Shown here one piece after another: positions 1-4,859 of a stretch of DNA of 6,122 nt. The stretch is from JACDDK01 sp035689095 (GTDB lineage: Bacteria; Actinomycetota; Rubrobacteria; Rubrobacterales; Rubrobacteraceae). Position 1 is the first letter of the stretch. Each line of letters opens with the position of its first letter. The translations under genes and the position numbers were made by a program. A model generated the notes under the pieces. It searched no databases. It saw nothing but the letters and a program-made list of their open reading frames with translations, and was not told the origin of the DNA. Location: assembly GCA_035689095.1 (NCBI GenBank), contig DASSMB010000298.1:1-6122 (forward strand), read 5' to 3'.

Positions 1-654
1 ACCATCCTGGAGAACGGCGCTCGCGGCGTCTATCCGGTCGAGAGCCTGGAAGAGGCCGACCGCGTGAGGGAGAAGCTGGACAACGACTCTCTACTGCGCG
101 GCGGAGAGCAGGACGCCGCCCGCATAGACGGCTACGACCACGGCCCGTTCCCTTTCGAGTACGCGCCGGAGACCGTCGCCGGGAAGGACGTCATCTTCGT
201 GACCACGAACGGGACCCGCGCCATCGCCGACGTTGCCGGCGCCGACCGGGTTCTCTTAGGCAACCTCCGCAACGCCCCGGCCGTCGCCCGCTGCCTCGAA
301 GCCTCGGGAACGGACTCTATCTACCTGGTGTGCGCCGGGTCCGCCGGGCGCTTCACGATCGAGGACTTCCTGGGAGCAGCCGCCATACTCTCCCACATGG
401 ACACCGGCGGCTGGACGCTGAACGACGCGGCATGGCTCGCCCTGGACTTCATGGAGCGCCACGCGGGGAAGATAGAGGAGCCGCTCAAGCAGAGCCGGGC
501 CGGACGCTGGTTCGTGAGGAACGACCGGATGGACGCCTTCCACTTCGTCGCGGACGTCGGGGCGAGCGGGACCGTCCCGGAGGTCGTGGGCGGGAAGCTT
601 CGCCGCGCGGAGCCGGAGGAGAGCCCGCCGCTGGAGGTCTCGGATTCAAACTAG
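1..654 (+). CDS. comB: 2-phosphosulfolactate phosphatase (ComB family), 5' end missing
   Basis: The frame is open from the first base, so the gene starts upstream; 217 codons are visible and I estimate only a few dozen N-terminal residues are missing. The family is a Mg-dependent phosphatase that converts 2-phosphosulfolactate to sulfolactate, a step of coenzyme M synthesis in methanogens; many bacteria carry it without making coenzyme M. Visible signatures, numbered from the window edge, are NGARGVYPVESLEEA (residues 5-19), VTTNGTRAI (67-75), and CAGSAGRFTIEDFLGAA (111-127), the Cys-Gly...Glu-Asp block typical of ComB. One difference: the usual GNSP after the I-x-G-x-D element reads GPFP (48-51). 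The only TTA leucine codon I found in the window is here (256-258). It ends 15 nt before the kinase gene, whose ribosome site overlaps this stop, so the two are probably co-transcribed although the functional link is unclear. An internal GTG at 64 is not the real start because the conserved NGA...PVES block lies before it. Confidence 0.9.
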   Translation, partial: TILENGARGVYPVESLEEADRVREKLDNDSLLRGGEQDAARIDGYDHGPFPFEYAPETVAGKDVIFVTTNGTRAIADVAGADRVLLGNLRNAPAVARCLEASGTDSIYLVCAGSAGRFTIEDFLGAAAILSHMDTGGWTLNDAAWLALDFMERHAGKIEEPLKQSRAGRWFVRNDRMDAFHFVADVGASGTVPEVVGGKLRRAEPEESPPLEVSDSN

Positions 655-661
655 AGAAGGA
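654..661 (+). promoter_or_regulatory. Ribosome binding site overlapping the comB stop
   Basis: GAGAAGGA begins on the last base of the comB TAG and lies 8 nt before the ATG at 670. It supports that start for the kinase gene and suggests translation of the two genes is coupled. Confidence 0.6.
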
Positions 662-669
662 CGGCGAAC

Positions 670-1728
670 ATGCCAGAGACGATAAGCGTCCGTGAAGGAG
701 AAGGCTTCGACCTCGATGTCGTCGAGCGGTACCTGCGGAAGTATATAGAGGGCTTGCCCGGCGGGGATCTGGAGGTGCGGCAGTTCCCGTCCGGCGCTTC
801 CAACCTGACGTTCTTGCTCAAGATCGGGGACTGGGAGGGCGTGCTCCGGCGTCCGCCGCTCGGTCCGGTGCCACCGAGGGCGCACGACATGGGCCGCGAG
901 TCCGGCATCCTCTCGAAGCTCAACGCCGCCTTCCCGCTCGCCCCGAAGCCCTACTTCTTCTGCGGGGACGAGTCGGTCATCGGGGCGCCGTTCTACGTCA
1001 TGGAGCGGAGGACGGGCGTCGCCATAGACGACTCGTTCCCGGACGATGTCGAGCCGACGGAGGAGCTGTGCCGCGGGATCTCGCACACCGTCGTGGACAC
1101 GCTGGTGGAGCTTCACGCGGTCGATCCGTGGAGGGCCGGGCTCGGGGACCTCGGCAAGCCGGAAGGTTTCCTGGAGCGGCAGACGCACGGTTGGATCTCG
1201 CGCTACGACAAGGCCAAGACCGACGAGATAGAGGAGGTCGGGCCGCTCACCGAATGGCTCGCGAAGGACATCCCCGAGAGCCCTGAGCCGACCATCATCC
1301 ACAACGACTACAAGCTCAACAACCTCCTCCTCGACCCTGGCGACCTGAGCGAGGTCCGCGCCGTGCTCGACTGGGAGATGGCGACCATCGGAGACCCGCT
1401 CTTCGATCTGGCCGTCTCCCTGACGTACTGGGTCGAGCCGGGCGACTCCGAGGACCTCAAGCAGGTCCTGCCGACCGTGACGGACACCCCCGGCTTCCTC
1501 ACGCGCAGGGAGTTCATAGACCGCTACGCCGAGAAGAGCGGGCGCGACCTCTCGGACATGCACTGGTACGTCGTCTTCGGCTACTTCAAGCTCGCGGGGA
1601 TACTGCAGCAGATCTACGCCCGCTGGCACAACGGCCAGACAAAGGACGAGCGCTTCGCCAACTTCGACGAACGGGTGCGCGCCCTGATCCTCCACGCCCA
1701 CGACCTCTCGCGGACCGGAGAGGTCTGA
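670..1728 (+). CDS. APH-fold phosphotransferase, ACAD10/ACAD11/LvaA-like acyl-CoA kinase
   Basis: A 352-residue member of the aminoglycoside phosphotransferase/choline kinase fold. The N-lobe signature SGASNLTFLL (41-50) followed by LRRPPLGPVPPRAHDMGRE (59-77) is the form seen in the kinase domain of ACAD10/ACAD11 and in bacterial stand-alone homologues, not in antibiotic-resistance enzymes. The catalytic loop HNDYKLNN (211-218) gives H211, D213 and N218 of the H-x-D-x4-N motif, and DWEMATIGDP (234-243) supplies the metal-binding aspartate. All core catalytic residues are present, so it should be active. Known relatives phosphorylate the 4-hydroxyl of 4-hydroxyacyl-CoA (LvaA in Pseudomonas levulinate catabolism; mammalian ACAD10/11). 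Here there is no fused acyl-CoA dehydrogenase domain, so a separate partner would be needed. The ATG has a good ribosome site, and the stop overlaps the next start by one base (TGATG). The fold is certain; the substrate is inferred from family and neighbours. Confidence 0.88.
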   Translation: MPETISVREGEGFDLDVVERYLRKYIEGLPGGDLEVRQFPSGASNLTFLLKIGDWEGVLRRPPLGPVPPRAHDMGRESGILSKLNAAFPLAPKPYFFCGDESVIGAPFYVMERRTGVAIDDSFPDDVEPTEELCRGISHTVVDTLVELHAVDPWRAGLGDLGKPEGFLERQTHGWISRYDKAKTDEIEEVGPLTEWLAKDIPESPEPTIIHNDYKLNNLLLDPGDLSEVRAVLDWEMATIGDPLFDLAVSLTYWVEPGDSEDLKQVLPTVTDTPGFLTRREFIDRYAEKSGRDLSDMHWYVVFGYFKLAGILQQIYARWHNGQTKDERFANFDERVRALILHAHDLSRTGEV

Positions 1729-2582
1729 TGCCCCCGAACGGAAAGGTAGGCGTCCTCGGCACCGGCACGATGGGCGCGGGCATCGTCCAGCTCGCCGCCC
1801 AGTCCGGCTACGGAGTCGTGGCCTGCGATTTTAGCGTCGAGGCGCTCGAACGGGCCCAGGTCTACGTCCGCCAGGGCCTCTCCCGATTCGCCAGCCGCGG
1901 CGCGTTCTCCGAGGCCGAAGCCGCCGCCCACTACGACCGCATCCACTGGACGACGAGCGTGGAGGACTTCCGCGGCGCGGAGGTCGTAATAGAGGCGATA
2001 GTCGAGAAGGTCGGCCCCAAGAAGGAAGCCTTCGCCGCACTAGACGCCCTGATACCGCCCGAGGCGTGCATCTTCACCAACACCTCCTCCATCTCCATAA
2101 CGGACCTCGCCTCCGCCACAGAGCGGCCCGAGAAGGTCTGCGGCACGCACTTCTTCACCCCGCCGCCGGTGCGCGAGGCGGTGGAGATACCGCGCGGCCT
2201 GCTCACTAGCGACGAGACGGTCGAGCGGGCGAAAGCCCTCGTAACCTCCTTCGGAAAGCTGCCTATCGTGGTCCGGAAAGACGTGCCGGGGTTCGTGGCG
2301 AACCGTTTCCTGATGCCCATGATCATCGAGGCCTGCCGCCTCCTCGAAGAGGGCGTGGCGAGCAAGGAAGACATAGACCTCCTCGTAAAGAAGGGTCTCG
2401 GCTTCCCTATAGGCCCGTTCGAGCTCGGCGACTTCATCGGTCTCGACGTGGCTCTCGACGTGACGGCCTACGTCCACGAGGAGCTGGACGAGTCCTATTA
2501 CAACCCGCCGCGCATCCTGAAGGAGATGGTCCGCGCCGGCAGGCTCGGCCACAAGACCGGCGAAGGGTTCTACAAATACTAG
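1728..2582 (+). CDS. (S)-3-hydroxyacyl-CoA dehydrogenase (3-hydroxybutyryl-CoA dehydrogenase family)
   Basis: At 284 residues this is the normal length of a stand-alone 3-hydroxybutyryl-CoA dehydrogenase, which oxidises (S)-3-hydroxyacyl-CoA to 3-oxoacyl-CoA with NAD(P). The Rossmann motif GTGTMG (11-16) sits at the N terminus, with D34 at the end of strand 2 suggesting NAD(H). NTSSISIT (118-125) holds the substrate-contacting serine. H141 and E153 are 12 residues apart, as in the catalytic His-Glu pair of human HADH, and DVPGFVANRF (185-194) holds the conserved Asn (192). The C-terminal helical domain ends in GRLGHKTGEGFYKY (271-284). Oddity: the usual HFFNPVP with a following M-K reads HFFTPPPVRE (141-150), so the Asn after the two phenylalanines is Thr and nearby residues are changed; this may shift substrate preference. 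GGAGAGG (1717-1723) inside the kinase gene is its ribosome site. It is clearly an L/S-specific enzyme, opposite in stereochemistry to the SDR/MaoC genes downstream. Confidence 0.93.
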   Translation: MPPNGKVGVLGTGTMGAGIVQLAAQSGYGVVACDFSVEALERAQVYVRQGLSRFASRGAFSEAEAAAHYDRIHWTTSVEDFRGAEVVIEAIVEKVGPKKEAFAALDALIPPEACIFTNTSSISITDLASATERPEKVCGTHFFTPPPVREAVEIPRGLLTSDETVERAKALVTSFGKLPIVVRKDVPGFVANRFLMPMIIEACRLLEEGVASKEDIDLLVKKGLGFPIGPFELGDFIGLDVALDVTAYVHEELDESYYNPPRILKEMVRAGRLGHKTGEGFYKY

Positions 2583-2624
2583 AAGCACTAGGAGCGCGGT
2601 TTCTCTGGCGCGGCGGCTGACCGG

Positions 2625-2631
2625 AAGGAGG
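2625..2631 (+). promoter_or_regulatory. Strong Shine-Dalgarno with short spacing for the SDR gene
   Basis: AAGGAGG is a near-perfect anti-16S match but lies only 3 nt before the ATG at 2635, closer than usual. The next in-frame starts (GTG codon 8, ATG codon 10) would cut into the first Rossmann strand, so 2635 is kept. The 52-nt gap ahead of this gene is the largest inside the run; I see no promoter or terminator in it. Confidence 0.6.
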
Positions 2632-2634
2632 CAC

Positions 2635-3396
2635 ATGGGAAGACTCGAAGGCAGGGTGGCGATGGTGACCGGCGCGGCGCGGGGTCTCGGGCGGGCGACG
2701 GCGGAGCGGTTCGCCAGGGAGGGCGCGCGGGTGTGCCTGACGGACGTGGACCTCGAAGGGGCCTCCATCGCGGCGAAGGAGATGGTGGACGGCGGCATGG
2801 ACGCCTTCGCGAGCCGGGTGGACGTCACCAGCCGCACGGAGGTCGAGAACGCGGTCGGCAGGGTGGTGGATCGCTACGGGCGGCTGGATATCCTGGTGAA
2901 CAACGCGGGCGTTACGCGGGACAACCTCCTTTTCAGGATGGAGGACGACGAGTGGCGCACCGTACTCAACGTACACCTGACCGGCGCGTTCCTGTGCAGC
3001 CGCGCCGCCCAGAAGCACATGGTCGAGAACAGCTATGGCCGCATCGTCAACGTCTCCTCCACCTCGGCCCTCGGCAACCGGGGCCAGGCGAACTACTCGG
3101 CGGCGAAGGCCGGTCTCCAGGGCTTCACCAAGACGCTCGCCATCGAGCTCGGGCGCTACGGCGTCACCGTCAACTCCGTCGCTCCCGGCTTTATAGAGAC
3201 GGAGATGACGCGGGCGACGGCGGAGCGGATGGGCGTGGACTGGGAGACGTTTGTTGCGGGCCGGGTGGCTAACATACCCGTAGGGCGCGGTGGCCGGCCG
3301 GAGGACGTGGCCTCCGCCATCCTGTACTTCGCCTCGGAGGAGGCCGGGTTCGTGAGCGGGCAGGTACTCTACGTCGCCGGCGGACCGAGGGCGTAG
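2635..3396 (+). CDS. SDR oxidoreductase, FabG-like 3-oxoacyl reductase / (R)-3-hydroxyacyl-CoA dehydrogenase
   Basis: A classical short-chain dehydrogenase of 253 residues. Cofactor motif TGAARGLG (12-19), NNAG (89-92), and active-site Y154 and K158 in GQANYSAAKAGLQGFTK (150-166) with the serine in VSSTS (140-144); PG at 184-185 and VSGQVLYVAGG (240-250) close the fold. Overall it most resembles FabG, which reduces 3-oxoacyl-ACP with NADPH. However, D37 at the end of strand 2 (LTDVD) favours NAD(H), and the Asn expected in the V-N-L segment is His114 (VHLTG), as in peroxisomal MFE-2 dehydrogenase domains. Both fit an (R)-3-hydroxyacyl-CoA dehydrogenase running in the oxidative direction. The Tyr-to-second-Ser spacing is 12 rather than 13, so the catalytic Ser is probably S141. 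The next gene, a MaoC subunit, starts 2 nt after the stop, the common pairing of an R-specific hydratase with its dehydrogenase. The family is certain; direction and carrier (CoA or ACP) are inference. Confidence 0.92.
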   Translation: MGRLEGRVAMVTGAARGLGRATAERFAREGARVCLTDVDLEGASIAAKEMVDGGMDAFASRVDVTSRTEVENAVGRVVDRYGRLDILVNNAGVTRDNLLFRMEDDEWRTVLNVHLTGAFLCSRAAQKHMVENSYGRIVNVSSTSALGNRGQANYSAAKAGLQGFTKTLAIELGRYGVTVNSVAPGFIETEMTRATAERMGVDWETFVAGRVANIPVGRGGRPEDVASAILYFASEEAGFVSGQVLYVAGGPRA

Positions 3397-3398
3397 CG

Positions 3399-3851
3399 AT
3401 GCTCTACGAAGAGTTCCTCGGTAAACGCTCCGAGCCGGTCAAGAACCTCATCGAGCGTGGGGCCGTTCGCAAGTTCGCCGAGGCCATCGCCGACCCGAAC
3501 CCGCTCTACGTGGACGAGGCCGCAGCGAGAGCTGGCCGCCACGGGCGTCTGCTCGCCCCGCCGACCTTCCCGCGCACCTTCGACTACGGGCGGATCGTGG
3601 GGCTGGAGTTGCCGGTGGCGGGCATGATCCACGGCGAGTTCCGCATCTTTTACGAGCGGCCGCTCTTTGTCTGGGACGAGGTGATGTGCGGCATGGAGCT
3701 AAAGGACTCCTACGACAAACAGAGCCGGCGGGGGCTGCTGGGGTTCCTGATCTTCGAGCGGACCGGCGAGAGTCTGGACGGAGATCTCATCTTCACCATG
3801 GACGACATCGTCGTCGTCACGGAGACGGTGAGGAAGGTGATCTTGGCGTGA
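3399..3851 (+). CDS. MaoC N-terminal-type hot-dog subunit (HadA-like half of a split hydratase/dehydratase)
   Basis: 150 residues with the FAS1-dehydratase/MaoC N-type hot-dog pattern: GAVRKFAEAIADPNPLYVDE (21-40), then LLAPPTFP (51-58), a beta-rich middle, and a hydrophobic end IVVVTETVRKVILA (137-150). DPNPLY (32-37) lines up with the hydratase-2 motif D-x-N-P-x-H, but the catalytic His position is Tyr37. This is expected for the substrate-binding, non-catalytic partner in HadA/HadB-type heterodimers. The ATG follows the SDR stop by 2 nt, with GAGGG (3387-3391) 7 nt upstream as a modest ribosome site. It overlaps the next gene by 4 nt, which fits two subunits made in a fixed ratio. The likely role is forming a heterodimer with the next product to hydrate 2-enoyl-CoA or dehydrate (R)-3-hydroxyacyl-CoA or -ACP. 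Family confidence is high; chain length and carrier cannot be read from the sequence. Confidence 0.88.
   Translation: MLYEEFLGKRSEPVKNLIERGAVRKFAEAIADPNPLYVDEAAARAGRHGRLLAPPTFPRTFDYGRIVGLELPVAGMIHGEFRIFYERPLFVWDEVMCGMELKDSYDKQSRRGLLGFLIFERTGESLDGDLIFTMDDIVVVTETVRKVILA
3831..3837 (+). promoter_or_regulatory. Ribosome site supporting the GTG start at 3848
   Basis: AGGAAGG inside the end of the preceding gene lies 10 nt before GTG at 3848, giving a GTGA overlap between start and stop. It supports a 142-residue product over the much longer frame that opens at 3686. A second in-frame GTG at 3857 is a weaker alternative. Confidence 0.5.
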
Positions 3852-4276
3852 GCGGTGTGCCGGACGGTATCCCAGCCTGGAGCGTGGGAGAGGAGCTGGA
3901 GGAGCTGGAACTGCCGCCCGTGAACCGGCTGCAGCTCATCAAGTACGCGGGGGCATCGGGCGACTACAACCCGATCCACCTGACCGACGAGGCCGCCGGG
4001 GAGGCCGGTCTCCCCGGCATCATCGCCCACGGGATGCTGACCGTCGCCACGATGGGGCTGCTGTTCTCCCCCTACCTGGAGCACGGTTACATCAAGACCT
4101 TCCGCAGCCGCTTCTCCGGTATGGTCTTCCTGGGCGACGTGCTGCGCGTGGGTGGGAGGGTCACAAAGACCGAGGATCTGGAAGAGGGACGCCTGTACGC
4201 CTGCGAGGTGTACGCCCGGCGGAACGGAGACACGGTGGCGTCCGGCGAACTCGGGTTCCTGGTCTACGACGGCTAA
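3848..4276 (+). CDS. MaoC C-terminal-type hot-dog dehydratase, catalytic subunit (HadB-like)
   Basis: From the GTG at 3848 the product is 142 residues, the length of mycobacterial HadB. It carries an intact hydratase-2 motif, YAGASGDYNPIHLTDEAA (33-50), with D39, N41 and H44, followed by GIIAHGMLT (57-65). D39 and H44 are the expected catalytic pair for adding or removing water at C2-C3 of (R)-3-hydroxyacyl thioesters. The rest is the usual hot-dog sheet (FRSRFSGMVFLGDVLRVGG, 85-103). The N-terminal stretch is acidic and repetitive (EELEELEL, 15-22), from a tandem 9-base DNA repeat at 3892-3909. The frame stays open upstream to 3686, but that would overlap the previous gene by more than 160 nt with no matching domain, so the overlapping GTGA start is preferred. 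With the preceding gene it forms a two-gene hydratase, and with the SDR an R-specific hydration/oxidation pair. I am confident of family and activity type, not of substrate. Confidence 0.9.
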   Translation: MSGVPDGIPAWSVGEELEELELPPVNRLQLIKYAGASGDYNPIHLTDEAAGEAGLPGIIAHGMLTVATMGLLFSPYLEHGYIKTFRSRFSGMVFLGDVLRVGGRVTKTEDLEEGRLYACEVYARRNGDTVASGELGFLVYDG

Positions 4277-4285
4277 TTCGAGATG

Positions 4286-4289
4286 GGAG
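4286..4289 (+). promoter_or_regulatory. Ribosome site deciding the thioesterase start
   Basis: GGAG lies 5 nt before the ATG at 4295. The alternative ATG at 4283 has no purine-rich site in front of it (CTAATTCGAG), so 4295 is the better start. Confidence 0.45.
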
Positions 4290-4294
4290 AGAAG

Positions 4295-4738
4295 ATGGAG
4301 ACAGAGGGCACACTGGACAGGGAGCAGTTGACCCGCCTGGCGCAGTACTTCGACGAGAAGGTCACGTTCTCGAAGCACATAAAGTCCCGCGTGGAGGAGG
4401 TCGAGAAGGGACGGGCGGTCTGCTACATAGACGTGGAGGACATTCACCTCAACGGCAACGGGACGCTGCACGGCGGCGTCTACGCCTCGCTCATAGACAA
4501 CGCTATGGGGCTCTCGGTGGCGGCGCTGGTGGGGCTCAGGACGGCGACCATCGCGCTCAACGTCAGCTTCCTCGGGGCGGTGCGGGAGGGACGCATCGTG
4601 TGCGAGAGCCGGGTGGTTCACCGGACGCGCAGGATCGCCACGGTCGAGGCGAAGGTCCACGACGCGGAGGAGAACCTGGTCGCCATCGGGACGGGGACGT
4701 TCAGGATCTTCGAGAAGCGCGGCGACCCGATAGTGTAG
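4295..4738 (+). CDS. PaaI-type hot-dog acyl-CoA thioesterase
   Basis: 147 residues from the ATG at 4295 (151 from 4283). The PaaI/4-hydroxybenzoyl-CoA thioesterase-like pattern is clear: an N-terminal helical lead, a first strand ending in RAVCYIDVED, then NGNGTLHGGVYASLIDNAMG (54-73 in 4295 numbering) with the HGG at 59-61 and the aspartate D68 expected at the active site, followed by strands TIALNVSFLGAV (85-96) and VAIGTGTFRIF (129-139). This family hydrolyses aliphatic or aromatic acyl-CoA and often clears stalled thioesters to release CoA. It is the last gene of the tight run, 18 nt (or 6 nt) after the MaoC catalytic subunit, so a housekeeping or product-release role in the same pathway is likely. 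No membrane segment or signal peptide is visible, so it should be cytosolic. Its stop overlaps a short tandem repeat. Confidence 0.87.
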   Translation: METEGTLDREQLTRLAQYFDEKVTFSKHIKSRVEEVEKGRAVCYIDVEDIHLNGNGTLHGGVYASLIDNAMGLSVAALVGLRTATIALNVSFLGAVREGRIVCESRVVHRTRRIATVEAKVHDAEENLVAIGTGTFRIFEKRGDPIV

Positions 4739-4760
4739 GCCCTGTAGTCTCTGTAGGCCC
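4734..4760. repeat. Three 9-bp tandem units starting at the thioesterase stop
   Basis: TGTAGGCCC, TGTAGTCTC and TGTAGGCCC follow one another without gaps; units 1 and 3 are identical and unit 2 keeps TGTAG and the fifth-to-last base pattern only in part. The first unit contains the TAG stop (4736-4738). It may be chance slippage or a protein-binding array; I cannot assign a function. Confidence 0.6.
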
Positions 4761-4777
4761 GCGCGGGTCCGCGGCGT

Positions 4778-4808
4778 TTGACCCGTCCCCGTTCCGGTAA
4801 GATAGGCT
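4778..4808 (+). promoter_or_regulatory. Possible promoter for the acyl-CoA ligase gene
   Basis: TTGACC (4778-4783) matches five of six bases of the -35 consensus. Two T-A-n-n-n-T hexamers follow: TAAGAT (4798-4803) with a 14-nt spacer, and TAGGCT (4803-4808) with a 19-nt spacer. Neither spacing is the ideal 17, so this is tentative. It is supported by its position about 50-80 nt before the ATG, in the only sizeable gap of the window, and by the symmetrical elements around it. Confidence 0.4.
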
Positions 4809-4818
4809 CAGAACGGGG
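4787..4818. repeat. Inverted repeat framing the putative -10 region
   Basis: CCCCGTTC (4787-4794) and GAACGGGG (4811-4818) are perfect 8-bp complementary arms separated by 16 nt; allowing one extra G, the arms extend to GTCCCCGTTC and GAACGGGGGAC. Both -10 candidates lie in the 16-nt centre. This would suit a repressor operator; a hairpin in the leader RNA is the alternative. Confidence 0.6.
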
Positions 4819-4825
4819 GACACGC

Positions 4826-4841
4826 GCCGGAGCGCTCCGGC
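4826..4841. promoter_or_regulatory. 16-bp perfect palindrome, candidate operator before the ligase gene
   Basis: GCCGGAGC followed directly by its reverse complement GCTCCGGC gives a perfect 16-bp palindrome, 7 nt after the inverted repeat and 18 nt before the ATG. Its size and position downstream of the putative -10 fit a dimeric repressor site, such as the TetR-family regulators that often control fatty-acid genes. As RNA it could fold to a 6-bp stem with a GCGC loop close to the ribosome site. No regulator gene is in the window. Confidence 0.5.
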
Positions 4842-4848
4842 TTCATCC

Positions 4849-4855
4849 AAGGAGG
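4849..4855 (+). promoter_or_regulatory. Strong Shine-Dalgarno for the acyl-CoA ligase
   Basis: AAGGAGG lies 4 nt before the ATG at 4860 and fixes this start, which also gives the full N-terminal sequence expected for the family. Confidence 0.75.
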
Positions 4856-4859
4856 ACGC

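Noticed and set aside
646..1701. 351-codon open frame on the minus strand opposite the kinase gene
   Set aside because: It is an exact shadow of a gene with clear catalytic motifs; long antisense frames are normal in high-GC DNA, and its Arg/Val/Glu/Leu-rich translation shows no family pattern.
670..1728. Aminoglycoside resistance gene
   Set aside because: The fold is shared, but the LRRPP...AHDM signature and the acyl-CoA neighbours match the ACAD10/11-type kinase group, not antibiotic-modifying enzymes.
2040..2837. 265-codon minus-strand frame across the end of the dehydrogenase and start of the SDR gene
   Set aside because: It spans two well-supported plus-strand genes and their gap, and its translation has no recognisable domain.
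3686..3847. N-terminal extension of the MaoC catalytic subunit
   Set aside because: The frame is open, but the extra 54 residues are Arg/His-rich out-of-frame translation of the preceding gene; the GTGA start gives the normal family length.
3892..3909. Tandem GGAGCTGGA repeat inside the MaoC catalytic subunit gene
   Set aside because: It is explained by the coding of an acidic Glu-Glu-Leu stretch; two copies only, with no sign of a regulatory role.
3710..4660. 316-codon minus-strand frame opposite the MaoC and thioesterase genes
   Set aside because: It is antisense to three recognised hot-dog genes; the His/Leu/Val-rich translation is typical of reverse-complemented GC-rich codons.
4756..4769. 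GC-rich hairpin (GGCCC / GGGTC around GCGC) as a terminator after the thioesterase gene
   Set aside because: The stem is only 5 bp with a wobble pair and no T-run follows, so it does not support an intrinsic terminator.
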